Source: Candidatus Eremiobacterota bacterium (GTDB lineage: Bacteria > Vulcanimicrobiota > Vulcanimicrobiia > Vulcanimicrobiales > Vulcanimicrobiaceae). From it: DNA of 64,000 bases. Made by a program: the position numbers and the translations under genes. Shown here piece by piece: positions 34,416 through 42,981 of the stretch. The notes beneath the pieces are model-generated. The model had not been told where the DNA came from, searched no databases, and saw nothing but the letters and a program-made list of their open reading frames with translations. The DNA is taken from contig JAFAYE010000001.1 of assembly GCA_019240525.1 (NCBI GenBank), positions 1,461,300 through 1,525,299 on the forward strand. The letters run 5' to 3'. Positions within the stretch are counted from its first letter, which is position 1. The number at the start of each line of letters is the position of its first letter.

Positions 34416-35777
34416 CTAGGCGCCGTTTTCAGCGTTTTCGTGGGCGAGCTTGTCGTCCAAGAACTGGATCGCGCGCGTGAGCTGATCGTCTTTGGCCGGC
34501 TGCCCGAACTGCGGATGCTTATTTTCCGAGACGACGATGTCGGGGGTGATGCCTAGATGGTTGATGTCGCGGTTGCGCGGCGTGAGATAGCGGGCCGTCG
34601 TCACCTTGATCGCGCTTCCGTCCGGTAGCGGAATGATCGTCTGCACGACGCCTTTGCCGAACGTCTTGGTACCGACGATGGTTCCGACGGCACTGTCTTG
34701 GATCGCTCCGGACGTAATCTCCGACGCCGAAGCGGTATAACCGTTAACGAGGACGGCAAGCGGGAGCGGATTGATGGCGGTGTCGTCGGCGTCGAGCGTC
34801 GTAATGTTCGACGCGCGCGATTCGACGGAGACGATAGGACCGCTGGGAATAAATTTCGAGCTTACCGCCACGGCGGCTTCCAAATACCCACCTCCGTTGT
34901 CGCGCAGATCGAGAACGAGTGCGCGAGCACCCTGCTTCTGCAGACGGTCGAGTGCAACGTTGAGTTCGTCACCGGTCTCCTTACCGAAAACGGTGAGGGC
35001 GACGTACCCGATTTTGTTGGGCAGCATCTTTTCGTAGACGCTCAACTGATGGATCTTCGCCCGCATGATGGTGACTGCTGCCGGCAAGGCGGCATTGTCG
35101 CGCTCGATCGTGAGCGTGACTCGCGTTCCTTCTTTTCCGCGCAGCTTTTCGCTGGCGGCTCCAATGCTCATGCCTTTGGTTGAAGCGCCGTCGATCGTCG
35201 TGATGAGGTCGTCCTGCTCGATACCCGCTTTATCGGCGGGGCCGTTCGGTACGACGTTTTCGACGGAGATATATTTGGACTTGTCGTCGGACTGAATGAC
35301 GATGCCGGTGCCGCCGAAGTCGCCGCCGTCAAGCCCTTGATTGAGGCTCGCAAACTCTTTAGGCGTCATAAAAACGGTGTACCGATCGTTGACCGAACGC
35401 ATCATTCCTTCGAGCGCGATGTAGGTCAGATCGTGCAGCGAGAACTTTCCTTTTGATTCGCTATCGGCTTGTTCGATCTCACGATCGATCTCGCGCACGT
35501 TCGCCGCGGGAGCATCGTTGACGCGCATGGACGGCAACTCGGCGTTCTTGACGCCGGCGGTGCGCATCACCGCCAGAAGCTGCGCGCGAATCGAGTCCAG
35601 CAACGCCTGGTCGTCGACTTTCTTGTAGAAGTTGTCGGTCAAGTAGCCGTAGCCGGTGGCGATCTCCCCACCGTCGACCGCCGAAAGATGCGGTCCTTGC
35701 GCCGCAGAGGCTGCGCTGAAGTCGATAAAGCCGGCGCAGAGCGCGCCGATCCAAAAGATTGAAAGCGGTCGTTTCAT
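34416..35777 (-). CDS. Carboxyl-terminal processing protease (S41), copy 2 of the pair
   Basis: 453 residues from ATG 35777, placed 5 bases after a GGAG; a GTG three codons upstream is possible. Sec signal, helical N-terminal domain, PDZ domain (VENVVPNGPADKAGIEQDDL), and S41 catalytic core: LDLRDNGGGYLEAA, Ser in YTASASEITSGAIQD and Lys in TKTFGKGVVQ. Cleaves C-terminal tails of periplasmic proteins, for example cell-wall hydrolases. It lies 10 bases after the stop of a second S41 protease gene, so the two are in one operon behind ftsE-ftsX-envC. Confidence 0.92.
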   Translation of the reverse strand: MKRPLSIFWIGALCAGFIDFSAASAAQGPHLSAVDGGEIATGYGYLTDNFYKKVDDQALLDSIRAQLLAVMRTAGVKNAELPSMRVNDAPAANVREIDREIEQADSESKGKFSLHDLTYIALEGMMRSVNDRYTVFMTPKEFASLNQGLDGGDFGGTGIVIQSDDKSKYISVENVVPNGPADKAGIEQDDLITTIDGASTKGMSIGAASEKLRGKEGTRVTLTIERDNAALPAAVTIMRAKIHQLSVYEKMLPNKIGYVALTVFGKETGDELNVALDRLQKQGARALVLDLRDNGGGYLEAAVAVSSKFIPSGPIVSVESRASNITTLDADDTAINPLPLAVLVNGYTASASEITSGAIQDSAVGTIVGTKTFGKGVVQTIIPLPDGSAIKVTTARYLTPRNRDINHLGITPDIVVSENKHPQFGQPAKDDQLTRAIQFLDDKLAHENAENGA

Positions 35778-35787
35778 GTTCTCCACA

Positions 35788-37197
35788 TTAACGGAATTGG
35801 GTGCGGAATCGTGCCTTGGCTGCAGCCAGTTGCTTGTCGGCCGGAGTATCGATGAGCGCGGGATTGGGATCTTGGTCGATGACGACGTCGGGTTCGATAC
35901 CGTGATGCTGAATGTCCCGCCCGGCCGGGGTAACGTAGCGGGCGGTGGTAATTTTTAGCGCTCCGTTATCGGGTAGCGGATAGATGCTCTGCACGACGCC
36001 TTTGCCGAACGTGCGAGTACCGACGAGGAGCGCGAGCCGATAGTCCTGCAGTGCGCCGGCGGTGATCTCGGACGCGCTCGCCGTATACTTATTCACCAAG
36101 ATCACGAGCGGATGGAGGCCCCCCAATGCGTTGCCGCGAGCCTCTTCGCTCGTGCGCTGTCCGTCGCGGCGGATCGTCGACACAATTGTTCCCTGCGTGA
36201 CGAACAGGCTCGAGATGTCGACCGCGGCGTCGAGCAGACCGCCGCCGTTGTCGCGAAGGTCGAGAATATATCCACGGGCGCCGCGTTCTTTTCCGTCGAG
36301 CAGCGCCTTGCGAACCTCGTCCGCCGACGTCGTGCCGAAATCGGAGAGGCGAACGTAATCGAGCCCGTCTTCCATCTTCGCCCGAACGGTTGGCACGTGA
36401 ATGATCTCGCGAACGATTGCATAGACATGCACGTGTGATGGCGCGTTGAATGGGTGCGCGCGCAAACGCACGATGGTGCCGGCTTCGCCGCGAATCATTT
36501 CCTCGACGCGGTCGATGCTGAGACCGCGAGCCGTTTTGCCGTTGACGCTCTCCACAACCTCGCCCGGCTTCATTCCCGCGCGCGCGGCCGGCATATCTTC
36601 GATCGGTTGGACGACGATACGTCCATCCCGCAGCTCGTAAATATAGACGCCGATGCCGCCAAAATTTCCGCCCGACAATGATTCGTTCAGCCCTTGGATC
36701 TCGTGCGGGGAGAGATAGACCGTGTAGGGATCGCGCACTGAGTTCATGATGCCTCGCAAGGCGGCGTCGGTGAGGTCTTCGCGACCCGCGGGTCCGACGC
36801 CGGCGGCATAATGTTCCTCTGCGTAAGCAAGAACGCTACCGGCGCGTTCGCCGTCTTGGCTCGGATTGCCGTCGGCCGCGGCGCCGGGAAGCGACGCACC
36901 ACTGATTTTTTTCGCTGCGAGTACGCTTCGCAATGCGGCGATTTCACCGGAGATGGGTGTCTGCGGATCGATCGGTTTGTAGTAATCGCTTTCAAGCCGG
37001 CGCAACGTAAGGTTCACAAGCATCGCGCCGCTGGGCGTCCGCGTCTCGAAGAGGTCTCGCAAGTCACCCGTAGTTGCAACTTCGAGTACGCGCTGTCGCG
37101 CGATCGCGCCGGTGCGATAGTCGACGACAAGCAGGCTTACCCCCGCGAGGGCGAGCAGCAGGAGCAAGGTCAACGCAAGACGTGGGAAACCGCTCAT
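35788..37197 (-). CDS. Carboxyl-terminal processing protease (S41), copy 1 of the pair
   Basis: 469 residues with an N-terminal signal anchor (LALTLLLLLALAGVSLLV). Same layout as its neighbour: helical N-terminal region with a longer linker, PDZ (IEDMPAARAGMKPGEVVESV), and S41 Ser/Lys dyad in YTASASEITAGALQD and TRTFGKGVVQ. Ends GRDIQHHGIEPDVVIDQD, also conserved. AGAGGA precedes the ATG. The pair diverge throughout, so they are old paralogs with probable different substrates. Confidence 0.92.
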   Translation of the reverse strand: MSGFPRLALTLLLLLALAGVSLLVVDYRTGAIARQRVLEVATTGDLRDLFETRTPSGAMLVNLTLRRLESDYYKPIDPQTPISGEIAALRSVLAAKKISGASLPGAAADGNPSQDGERAGSVLAYAEEHYAAGVGPAGREDLTDAALRGIMNSVRDPYTVYLSPHEIQGLNESLSGGNFGGIGVYIYELRDGRIVVQPIEDMPAARAGMKPGEVVESVNGKTARGLSIDRVEEMIRGEAGTIVRLRAHPFNAPSHVHVYAIVREIIHVPTVRAKMEDGLDYVRLSDFGTTSADEVRKALLDGKERGARGYILDLRDNGGGLLDAAVDISSLFVTQGTIVSTIRRDGQRTSEEARGNALGGLHPLVILVNKYTASASEITAGALQDYRLALLVGTRTFGKGVVQSIYPLPDNGALKITTARYVTPAGRDIQHHGIEPDVVIDQDPNPALIDTPADKQLAAAKARFRTQFR

Positions 37198-37239
37198 GAA
37201 TCCTCTTTATCAGTACCCTGCTGGGTCGGCTATAGGTTG

Positions 37240-37264
37240 CTCCGCATTCAGAATATTCGCGGAG
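37240..37264 (-). other. Inverted repeat between the envC-like and S41 protease genes
   Basis: CTCCGC (37240-37245) and GCGGAG (37259-37264) form a six- to seven-base stem with a 13-base AT-rich loop just after the M23 gene stop. No T run follows on the minus strand, so it may attenuate, stabilise or process the transcript rather than end it; the downstream proteases could thus be read at a reduced level. Confidence 0.35.
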
Positions 37265-37266
37265 CC

Positions 37267-38448
37267 TTAATGAAGCCGGGGCGCAGGGTCGACGGGCTTG
37301 CCGGCGATCCGAACCTCGAAGTGGAGGTGCGGTCCGGTCGATTGCCCGGTTGATCCGACGGCGCCAATGGCTTGCCCTCGCTGTACCGACTGGCCGCTCG
37401 AAACATACATCGCCGAAAGGTGACCGTAGCCGGTGGAGTATCCGCCGCCATGATCGATCAAAATGTAGTTTCCGTACCCGCCATACCATTGCGCCATCAG
37501 CACGGTCCCGCCGGCCGCCGCGGTCACGGTCGTACCCGTCGGCGCGGCGATGTCGAGCCCCTGATGGAACTCCGGACCGCCGCCGAACGGATTCGAGCGC
37601 CAGCCGAAAGGCGAGGTTATCGTGCCGGTGACGGGCCACGAGAACCTTCCGGGACCGCCGCTTTCGATTCCGCCGGCGATACCTTCCGCGCGGCGCTGGC
37701 TTTCGAGCTCCCGCTCGCGCTCGAGGATTAAACCTTCGAGCGCGCTTTCTTCGGCCGCGCTCAGGCCTTCCAGCTCGGCAACTTCCGTTGCCACGCGGCG
37801 GCGATGAATCGCTGCCAAGGTCACGAGATTGCTGCGCTCGTCGGCGAGCGAATTGAGTTGACTGCGAGCCTCTTCTTGCGCCTGTTCCTCTTGTTGCAGT
37901 TCCATGCGCGTGCGTTCGAGATCGGCTTCGATCGTGGCAACCCGGGCCTCGGCCACCTTGCGGGCGCGGACGGTTCGCTCGTTCGCTGCGATCAGCAGGC
38001 GCAGGTCTTCCCAGCGCTCCACGAACTCGCTGAAGGACCGCGCCGAAATAAGCGCGTTGACGTACGTGAGGTCGCCGAACTCGTAGACGTCGACCAGACG
38101 CCGCTTCAGCAGCTCGTCGTGCAAGCGTAAGGAGCGGCGCGCGGCGTCGAGTTGAATCGCGTTCCAATCGATGTGGCGTTGCGTCGAATCGCGTTGGGCT
38201 TGGAGCGAGTCGATGCGGCCGCTCACCTGGCCAATTGCCGCGTTGGTTTCGCCGAGCTGCTCCTCCAGGCCGTTGTATTGCAATGTCACGGCGTGAAGTT
38301 CCGACCGTTTGGCGTGCAGCCGCGCCTGCATCTGCTGCGCCTTCGTACGCTCCTTCGATATCCGTTCTTCGAGCGTGGATGCCCCCAAGAGCGCGGGGAT
38401 CAACACGAGCGCGAGTGTTGCGGCGATGAAGCGCGAGGTCACGACCAA
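37267..38448 (-). CDS. envC: M23 peptidase of the EnvC type (murein hydrolase or its activator)
   Basis: 393 residues with a TTG start (GTG at 38442 also possible), signal peptide, then about 230 residues of coiled coil (heptads through LQAQRDSTQRHIDW, ATIEADLERTRMELQQEEQ) and a C-terminal LytM domain from about 270. Unlike E. coli EnvC, whose site is degenerate, the zinc ligands and catalytic His look complete: HQGLD, GYGHLS, PHLHFEVR. It therefore may cleave peptidoglycan itself, as PcsB does. FtsEX regulates such proteins by a periplasmic coiled-coil interaction; ftsX ends only four bases upstream. Confidence 0.9.
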   Translation of the reverse strand: MVVTSRFIAATLALVLIPALLGASTLEERISKERTKAQQMQARLHAKRSELHAVTLQYNGLEEQLGETNAAIGQVSGRIDSLQAQRDSTQRHIDWNAIQLDAARRSLRLHDELLKRRLVDVYEFGDLTYVNALISARSFSEFVERWEDLRLLIAANERTVRARKVAEARVATIEADLERTRMELQQEEQAQEEARSQLNSLADERSNLVTLAAIHRRRVATEVAELEGLSAAEESALEGLILERERELESQRRAEGIAGGIESGGPGRFSWPVTGTITSPFGWRSNPFGGGPEFHQGLDIAAPTGTTVTAAAGGTVLMAQWYGGYGNYILIDHGGGYSTGYGHLSAMYVSSGQSVQRGQAIGAVGSTGQSTGPHLHFEVRIAGKPVDPAPRLH

Positions 38449-38452
38449 ACCC

Positions 38453-39334
38453 TTACGTGCGAAGATGGCGGCCGACGGAAATCCAGGAGGCGACGATGCC
38501 GATGGCGCCGCCGACCAAGAGCAGTTCTCCCACGAAAAGGCGCGGATCGACCGGTGTCGGCGCGAGCTGGGCCCAGGGGAGCGCTTCGAGCAGACGCGGC
38601 CACAGCGCGACGCGTGCTACTGCCAGCAGGCCGAGCGCCAAGAGCGCACCCAACAAGCCGTCGAGCAAACCCTCACAAATGAAGGGGAGCCGGATGTACG
38701 TGCTTGTCGCCCCGACCAGTTGCATGATCGCGATCTCGCGCCGGCGCGCGTAGACCGTTAATCGGATCGTGTTGGCGATGATGATCCCCGCGACTGCAAA
38801 GAAGACCGCGATCACGGCGACGCCGATCCGGCGCAGCACCGCGCCAAGCTGCAGCAAACGCGCAACGATCGCCTGACCGTAAACGACGTTTTGCACGCCG
38901 TTCAAGCGGCGCACGCTCGACGCAACCGCGGGCACCTCGTCGGGAATGCGCGTCTTGATACGAAACTTATCGGGCAAGGGATTCTCGGTGAGCAGCGCCG
39001 TGTCGATCGCGCCCTTGGTGCGTTGACGCAGCTCCGCGAGGCCTTGCTTCTTCGGAACGAACTCCGCGGAGGCGACGCGTGGATCTTGTGCGAGGAAGTG
39101 TGCGATCGCATCGACCTGCGCGGGCGTCGCCTCCGAATTCAAGTAGGCTGAGACCTCGATCTGATCGAGCAGTCGGCTCCCGACGTCGGCCAGCGCGCCC
39201 CGGACGAAGAGAAAGAGACCGAGCAAGACGATCGTAATGGCGACGGTGCCGATGGCGGTCATCTGCATCCCGGTGTTGCGCGAAAAGTTGCGCAGCACCT
39301 CACCCAGAAAGAACTTGACTTTGCCCGAGTCCAA
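38453..39334 (-). CDS. ftsX: Cell division protein FtsX
   Basis: 293 residues with a TTG start inside the end of ftsE (35-base overlap). First hydrophobic segment after NTGMQMTAIGTVAITIVLL, a large extracellular loop with PLPDKFRIKTRIPDEVPAV that in other species contacts EnvC or PcsB, then three further segments including FFAVAGIIIANTIRLTVYARRREIAIMQLVGA, the FtsX signature. Forms a complex with FtsE to transmit ATP hydrolysis to peptidoglycan hydrolases at the septum. Confidence 0.93.
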   Translation of the reverse strand: MDSGKVKFFLGEVLRNFSRNTGMQMTAIGTVAITIVLLGLFLFVRGALADVGSRLLDQIEVSAYLNSEATPAQVDAIAHFLAQDPRVASAEFVPKKQGLAELRQRTKGAIDTALLTENPLPDKFRIKTRIPDEVPAVASSVRRLNGVQNVVYGQAIVARLLQLGAVLRRIGVAVIAVFFAVAGIIIANTIRLTVYARRREIAIMQLVGATSTYIRLPFICEGLLDGLLGALLALGLLAVARVALWPRLLEALPWAQLAPTPVDPRLFVGELLLVGGAIGIVASWISVGRHLRT

Positions 39335-40010
39335 GATAATAGTAGCCTCGCTCTTCGTCGGCAGTGATGCGGCCTTCTTCGAGTCGCACGACGCGGCGGC
39401 GCATTCGATCGACGACCGCCTGATTGTGCGTCGCCACGACGATGGTCGTTCCTTTGAGGTTGATCCGTTGCAGCAACGCGGTGATCTCCGTCGTGTTCGC
39501 CGGATCGAGGTTCCCGGTCGGCTCGTCGCAGAGCAGTAGCTTTGGATTGTTCACCAAAGCGCGGGCGATGGCGGTCCGCTGCTGTTCCCCACCGGAAAGC
39601 TCGCTGGGGTACATCCGGCTCTTGTGCGAAAGGCCGACCAAGTCGAGCGAGCGCGGGACCTGACGCATCACGTCCCGCGTGTGCGCGCCGGTGACCTGCA
39701 TGGCAAAAGCCACGTTTTCCCAGACCGTCTTGTCGGTGAGCAGTTTGAAGTCTTGGAAGACAACGCCGAGGTGGCGGCGCAAAGCGGGGATTCGTTTGCG
39801 GCGTAAACGGTCGACGCGAATTCCATCGACGACGATCTCGCCGGTCGTCGCATTTGCCTCGCGGTAGAGGACGCGCAGTAGACTCGATTTTCCCGTTCCG
39901 GAATCGCCCACGAGAAAGACGAAGTCCCCCTTCGCAATCTCGAGGTTGATGTTGTCGAGGGCGCGCACTCCGTTGGGATAGACAAGCGAAACGCCGCGGA
40001 GGGAGATCAT
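39300..40010 (-). CDS. ftsE: Cell division ATP-binding protein FtsE
   Basis: 236 residues. ABC ATPase: Walker A VGDSGTGKSSLLR, Q-loop GVVFQDFKLL, signature LSGGEQQRTAIARAL, Walker B LLLCDEPTGNLDP, His in VATHNQAV. QDFKLLTDKTVWENVAFAM is typical of FtsE. First gene of ftsE-ftsX-envC-S41-S41. Its start is about 46 bases from the divergent acyl-CoA dehydrogenase gene, so promoters share that interval. Confidence 0.95.
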   Translation of the reverse strand: MISLRGVSLVYPNGVRALDNINLEIAKGDFVFLVGDSGTGKSSLLRVLYREANATTGEIVVDGIRVDRLRRKRIPALRRHLGVVFQDFKLLTDKTVWENVAFAMQVTGAHTRDVMRQVPRSLDLVGLSHKSRMYPSELSGGEQQRTAIARALVNNPKLLLCDEPTGNLDPANTTEITALLQRINLKGTTIVVATHNQAVVDRMRRRVVRLEEGRITADEERGYYYLGLGQSQVLSG

Positions 40011-40056
40011 CGGTAACGGAGGAGGGTTACTTCATGCTCGGGTCTATACCTCCGCC

Positions 40057-41205
40057 ATGGACTTCGATTTAACCGACGAGCAAAAGGCGGTCCAAGCCCT
40101 GGCGCGCGAGTTTGCGCGAGACGAGGTCAGGCCACGCGCGGAAGAGATGGATCGCAACGAGCGATTCCCATACGAGCTCATCGCCAAGATGGCCGAACTC
40201 GGCTTCATGGGTTTGCCATTTCCCGAAGAAGTCGGCGGAGCGGGCGGCGATACGGTGAGCTACGCGCTGGCCGTCATGGAGATTGCGCGCGCCGATGCGT
40301 CGACCGCGATAACGATGGCCGCACACGTTTCGCTCGGCGCCACGCCGTTCTACCTTTTCGGGACGAAGGCGCAGAAAGAGAAGTATCTCGTACCGCTCGC
40401 GCGCGGCGAGCGCCTCTGGGGTTTCGGTCTCACCGAACCCAGCGCCGGCAGCGATGCCGGAAACGTGCAAACCAAAGCGGAGCTCCGCGACGGGTCTTGG
40501 GTCATCAACGGCACCAAGGCGTTCATTACGAACTCCGGGACCGACATCACCGCGGGTACGACGATTACTGCCGTCACCGGCCGCCGCGCGGATGGCTCGC
40601 GAGAGATCTCGAACATCATCGTTCCCCAAGAGACCGCGGGGTTCGCGCGCAGCAAGAAGTACGCGAAAATGGGCTGGCGCGCATCGGATACCCGCGAGCT
40701 GTCGTTCGTCGATGCGCAGGTGCCCGAAGAGAATTTGCTCGGGCCGCGGGGGGAAGGTTATCGCCAGTTTCTATCGATCCTCGATGGCGGTCGCATCTCG
40801 GTTGCCGCGCTTTCGATCGGCCTGGCGATGGGAGCCTACGACGAGGCGCTCGCGTATGCGCGCGAGCGGCACGCTTTCGGACAGCCGATCAGTAAGTTTC
40901 AAGCGATCTCGTTCAAGCTCGTCGACATGCTCACCGAGATCGAACACGCCAAACTCATGATGCTGCGCGCCGCGTGGGAGAAGGACCACGGACGAGACTA
41001 CGTACAGGCGGCGAGTTTCGCGAAGCTTTTTGCCGGTGAGCTCTCTCATCGCGTCGTCAACGAAGCGCTGCAAATTCACGGCGGTTACGGTTTTATGGAC
41101 GAGTACCCGATCTCGCGCATGTATCGCGATCAGAAAATTAATGAGATCGGCGAGGGCACGAACGAGGTACAGCGCCTGATTCTAGCGCGGCTTATGGGCC
41201 TATAG
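40057..41205 (+). CDS. Acyl-CoA dehydrogenase
   Basis: 382 residues, the family length. FAD and substrate motifs: LPFPEEVGGAGGDTVSYAL, GFGLTEPSAGSDAGNVQT, TRELSFVDAQVPEENLLG, RHAFGQPISKFQAISFKL, ALQIHGGYGFMDEYPISRMYRDQKI, and the catalytic Glu in GEGTNEVQRL. Oxidises acyl-CoA at the alpha-beta bond in fatty acid or branched-chain amino acid degradation and passes electrons to ETF. The EGTNE form fits short-chain enzymes. No beta-oxidation neighbours here. Confidence 0.92.
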   Translation: MDFDLTDEQKAVQALAREFARDEVRPRAEEMDRNERFPYELIAKMAELGFMGLPFPEEVGGAGGDTVSYALAVMEIARADASTAITMAAHVSLGATPFYLFGTKAQKEKYLVPLARGERLWGFGLTEPSAGSDAGNVQTKAELRDGSWVINGTKAFITNSGTDITAGTTITAVTGRRADGSREISNIIVPQETAGFARSKKYAKMGWRASDTRELSFVDAQVPEENLLGPRGEGYRQFLSILDGGRISVAALSIGLAMGAYDEALAYARERHAFGQPISKFQAISFKLVDMLTEIEHAKLMMLRAAWEKDHGRDYVQAASFAKLFAGELSHRVVNEALQIHGGYGFMDEYPISRMYRDQKINEIGEGTNEVQRLILARLMGL

Positions 41206-41250
41206 GATCCGTATCGAAGGAATACACCACGACAAAGAGGATGGACTTGC

Positions 41251-41808
41251 ATGATTCGCAATTTTGTTTTCGCGGCGGCAATCGCAGCGCTGGCGTCTCC
41301 TGCACCGGCTGAGGCGGCGCTCGCGACGGGCGGAAAGGCGCCCGATTTCACCTTGCAGGCGACGCAAGGCGGCAACGTCTTTACGTTCAGTTTGGCAAGT
41401 GCGCTCAAGAAGGGTCCGGTCGTACTCTATTTCTATCCCGCCGCGTTTACGAAGGGCTGCACGATGGAAGCGCACGAGTTCGCCGATGCAATCGACGAAT
41501 ACAAGGCGCTTGGCGCGACCGTTATCGGCGTGTCACACGATCCAATTGCTACGCTGCAAAAGTTCTCGGTCAGCGACTGCCGCAGCAAGTTCGCCGTCGC
41601 GGCCGACACCAATCAGAGCGTTATGAAAGCGTACGACGCGGTGCTTCCGATGCATCCGCAATATGCCAGTCGCACGTCGTACGTCATCGTGCCCGACGGC
41701 ACCATCATTTACACGTACGACAACCTTGACGCGTCCTTGCACGTCCAAAATACGCTGACGGCGCTGAAGGCCTGGAAGGCCGACCACGCCTCAGGCGCCT
41801 CGCCGTAA
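41251..41808 (+). CDS. Exported peroxiredoxin (AhpC/TSA, Bcp-like)
   Basis: 185 residues with a cleavable signal (MIRNFVFAAAIAALASPAPA), placing it in the periplasm. Thioredoxin fold with GGKAPDFTLQATQGG, VLYFYPAAFTKGCTMEA including the peroxidatic Cys, and a second Cys in VSDCRSKF that may resolve. VIGVSHDPIATLQKF follows the Bcp pattern. Reduces peroxides. The 3' end overlaps the convergent rmuC by 18 bases. Confidence 0.88.
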   Translation: MIRNFVFAAAIAALASPAPAEAALATGGKAPDFTLQATQGGNVFTFSLASALKKGPVVLYFYPAAFTKGCTMEAHEFADAIDEYKALGATVIGVSHDPIATLQKFSVSDCRSKFAVAADTNQSVMKAYDAVLPMHPQYASRTSYVIVPDGTIIYTYDNLDASLHVQNTLTALKAWKADHASGASP

Positions 41809-42981
41809 TTCGCTCGAACGCGCCGTTGCGTCGAGCGACGTCACCTCGCGCGGCACCACGTCGATCGGCGGTATTTCAGCGAGGTCCTCGCAGGCCAGCG
41901 CGGCTTCGTCTTTGAGCTTGCGTCCCTGCGGCAGCAACTTCGTTTCGTAAGAGCTGACCGCGCCGTTAAATGCATTGACCGAGCGCTCGAGGTTCTTGCG
42001 GACGTCGAGCAGGTGTTCTGAGAATTTGAGCGCCCGCTCGTAGAGCACGCGGCCGATCGTCGCGATTCGCCGCGCGTTCTCTTCCTGGCGCAACGCCTGC
42101 CAGCCCATTGCAAACGTTCGCAGAAGGGTGATGAGCGTCAAGGGGCCGGTAATGAGCACCCCTTTATCGAGCGCGTATTCGATCAACGCCGGATCTTCGG
42201 TGCAGGCCGAGCTCAAGAAAGCCTCACCCGCAACGAACATGACGACGTAATCCGCCGAACCCTTCGCGGTCTGGTAGTCCCGCCGCGAAAGTGCCTCGAC
42301 GTGATCGCGCAGCGCGCGAGCGTGCCGCTTGACGAGCGACCGGCGGGCCTGGTCGTCGGCCGCTTCGAGCGCCGCTTGCATCGCGTCCATCGGCGCCTTG
42401 GCATCGACGAAGACGCAGCGATCGCCGGGGAGGTTGACGGTCATGTCGGGTCGGACGCGCGCTTCCTCCAATGCGACCGTTTGCTGTTCGGAGAAGTCGC
42501 AGTGAGCGAGCATGCCGGCTTTCTCCACGACGTTGCGCAGTTGCATCTCGCCCCATTTGCCGCGCATGGCGGGATTGCGCAGCGCGGTGACGAGCGTCGA
42601 GGTTTGCGTCGTCAGATTGGCAGTGGCATCCTCGAGCTTATCGGCTCGTCCGAGAAGCCGATCGATTTGCTCCCGCAGACCGCCGGCATCGTGTTGCCGT
42701 TTGGCTTCGAATTCGCTCAAGAGTCGGTCGAACTCGCCCAGCTTCTGCGCTACCGGCGAAAGCAATTCGCCGACGCGCTCGCCGGCGCGCATCGCCGTCG
42801 CGTCGCGCAGTTCGTTCTTCGCACGTTCTAAGAGCGATTCGAGCGCCTTTTCCTGAGCGCGCTCGGCATGCACGAGGTTGGTGCGCAGCGCCGCATGTTC
42901 GGAACGCGCGGCGAGCCATGCGATCGCACCTCCGAAGGCCATCCCGAAGAGAAAGAGCGCCAGCGCTTCGACGACGATCAT
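41791..42981 (-). CDS. rmuC: DNA recombination protein RmuC
   Basis: 396 residues from ATG 42981, which overlaps the stop of the upstream hydrolase gene (ATGA). N-terminal anchor (VVEALALFLFGMAFGGAIAWL), coiled coil to about residue 125, then the RmuC core with AMRGKWGEMQLRNVVE, VNLPGDRCVFVDAKAPMDAM (an Asp-X-Lys nuclease-type motif) and SADYVVMFVAGEAFL. Limits inversion at short repeats in E. coli; biochemical role still unclear. Confidence 0.9.
   Translation of the reverse strand: MIVVEALALFLFGMAFGGAIAWLAARSEHAALRTNLVHAERAQEKALESLLERAKNELRDATAMRAGERVGELLSPVAQKLGEFDRLLSEFEAKRQHDAGGLREQIDRLLGRADKLEDATANLTTQTSTLVTALRNPAMRGKWGEMQLRNVVEKAGMLAHCDFSEQQTVALEEARVRPDMTVNLPGDRCVFVDAKAPMDAMQAALEAADDQARRSLVKRHARALRDHVEALSRRDYQTAKGSADYVVMFVAGEAFLSSACTEDPALIEYALDKGVLITGPLTLITLLRTFAMGWQALRQEENARRIATIGRVLYERALKFSEHLLDVRKNLERSVNAFNGAVSSYETKLLPQGRKLKDEAALACEDLAEIPPIDVVPREVTSLDATARSSELRRGA

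Noticed and set aside
40015-40053. GGAGGAGG...CCTCC hairpin upstream of the acyl-CoA dehydrogenase
   Set aside because: The stem would be five bases with a loop of over 20; too weak to list as a regulatory element.
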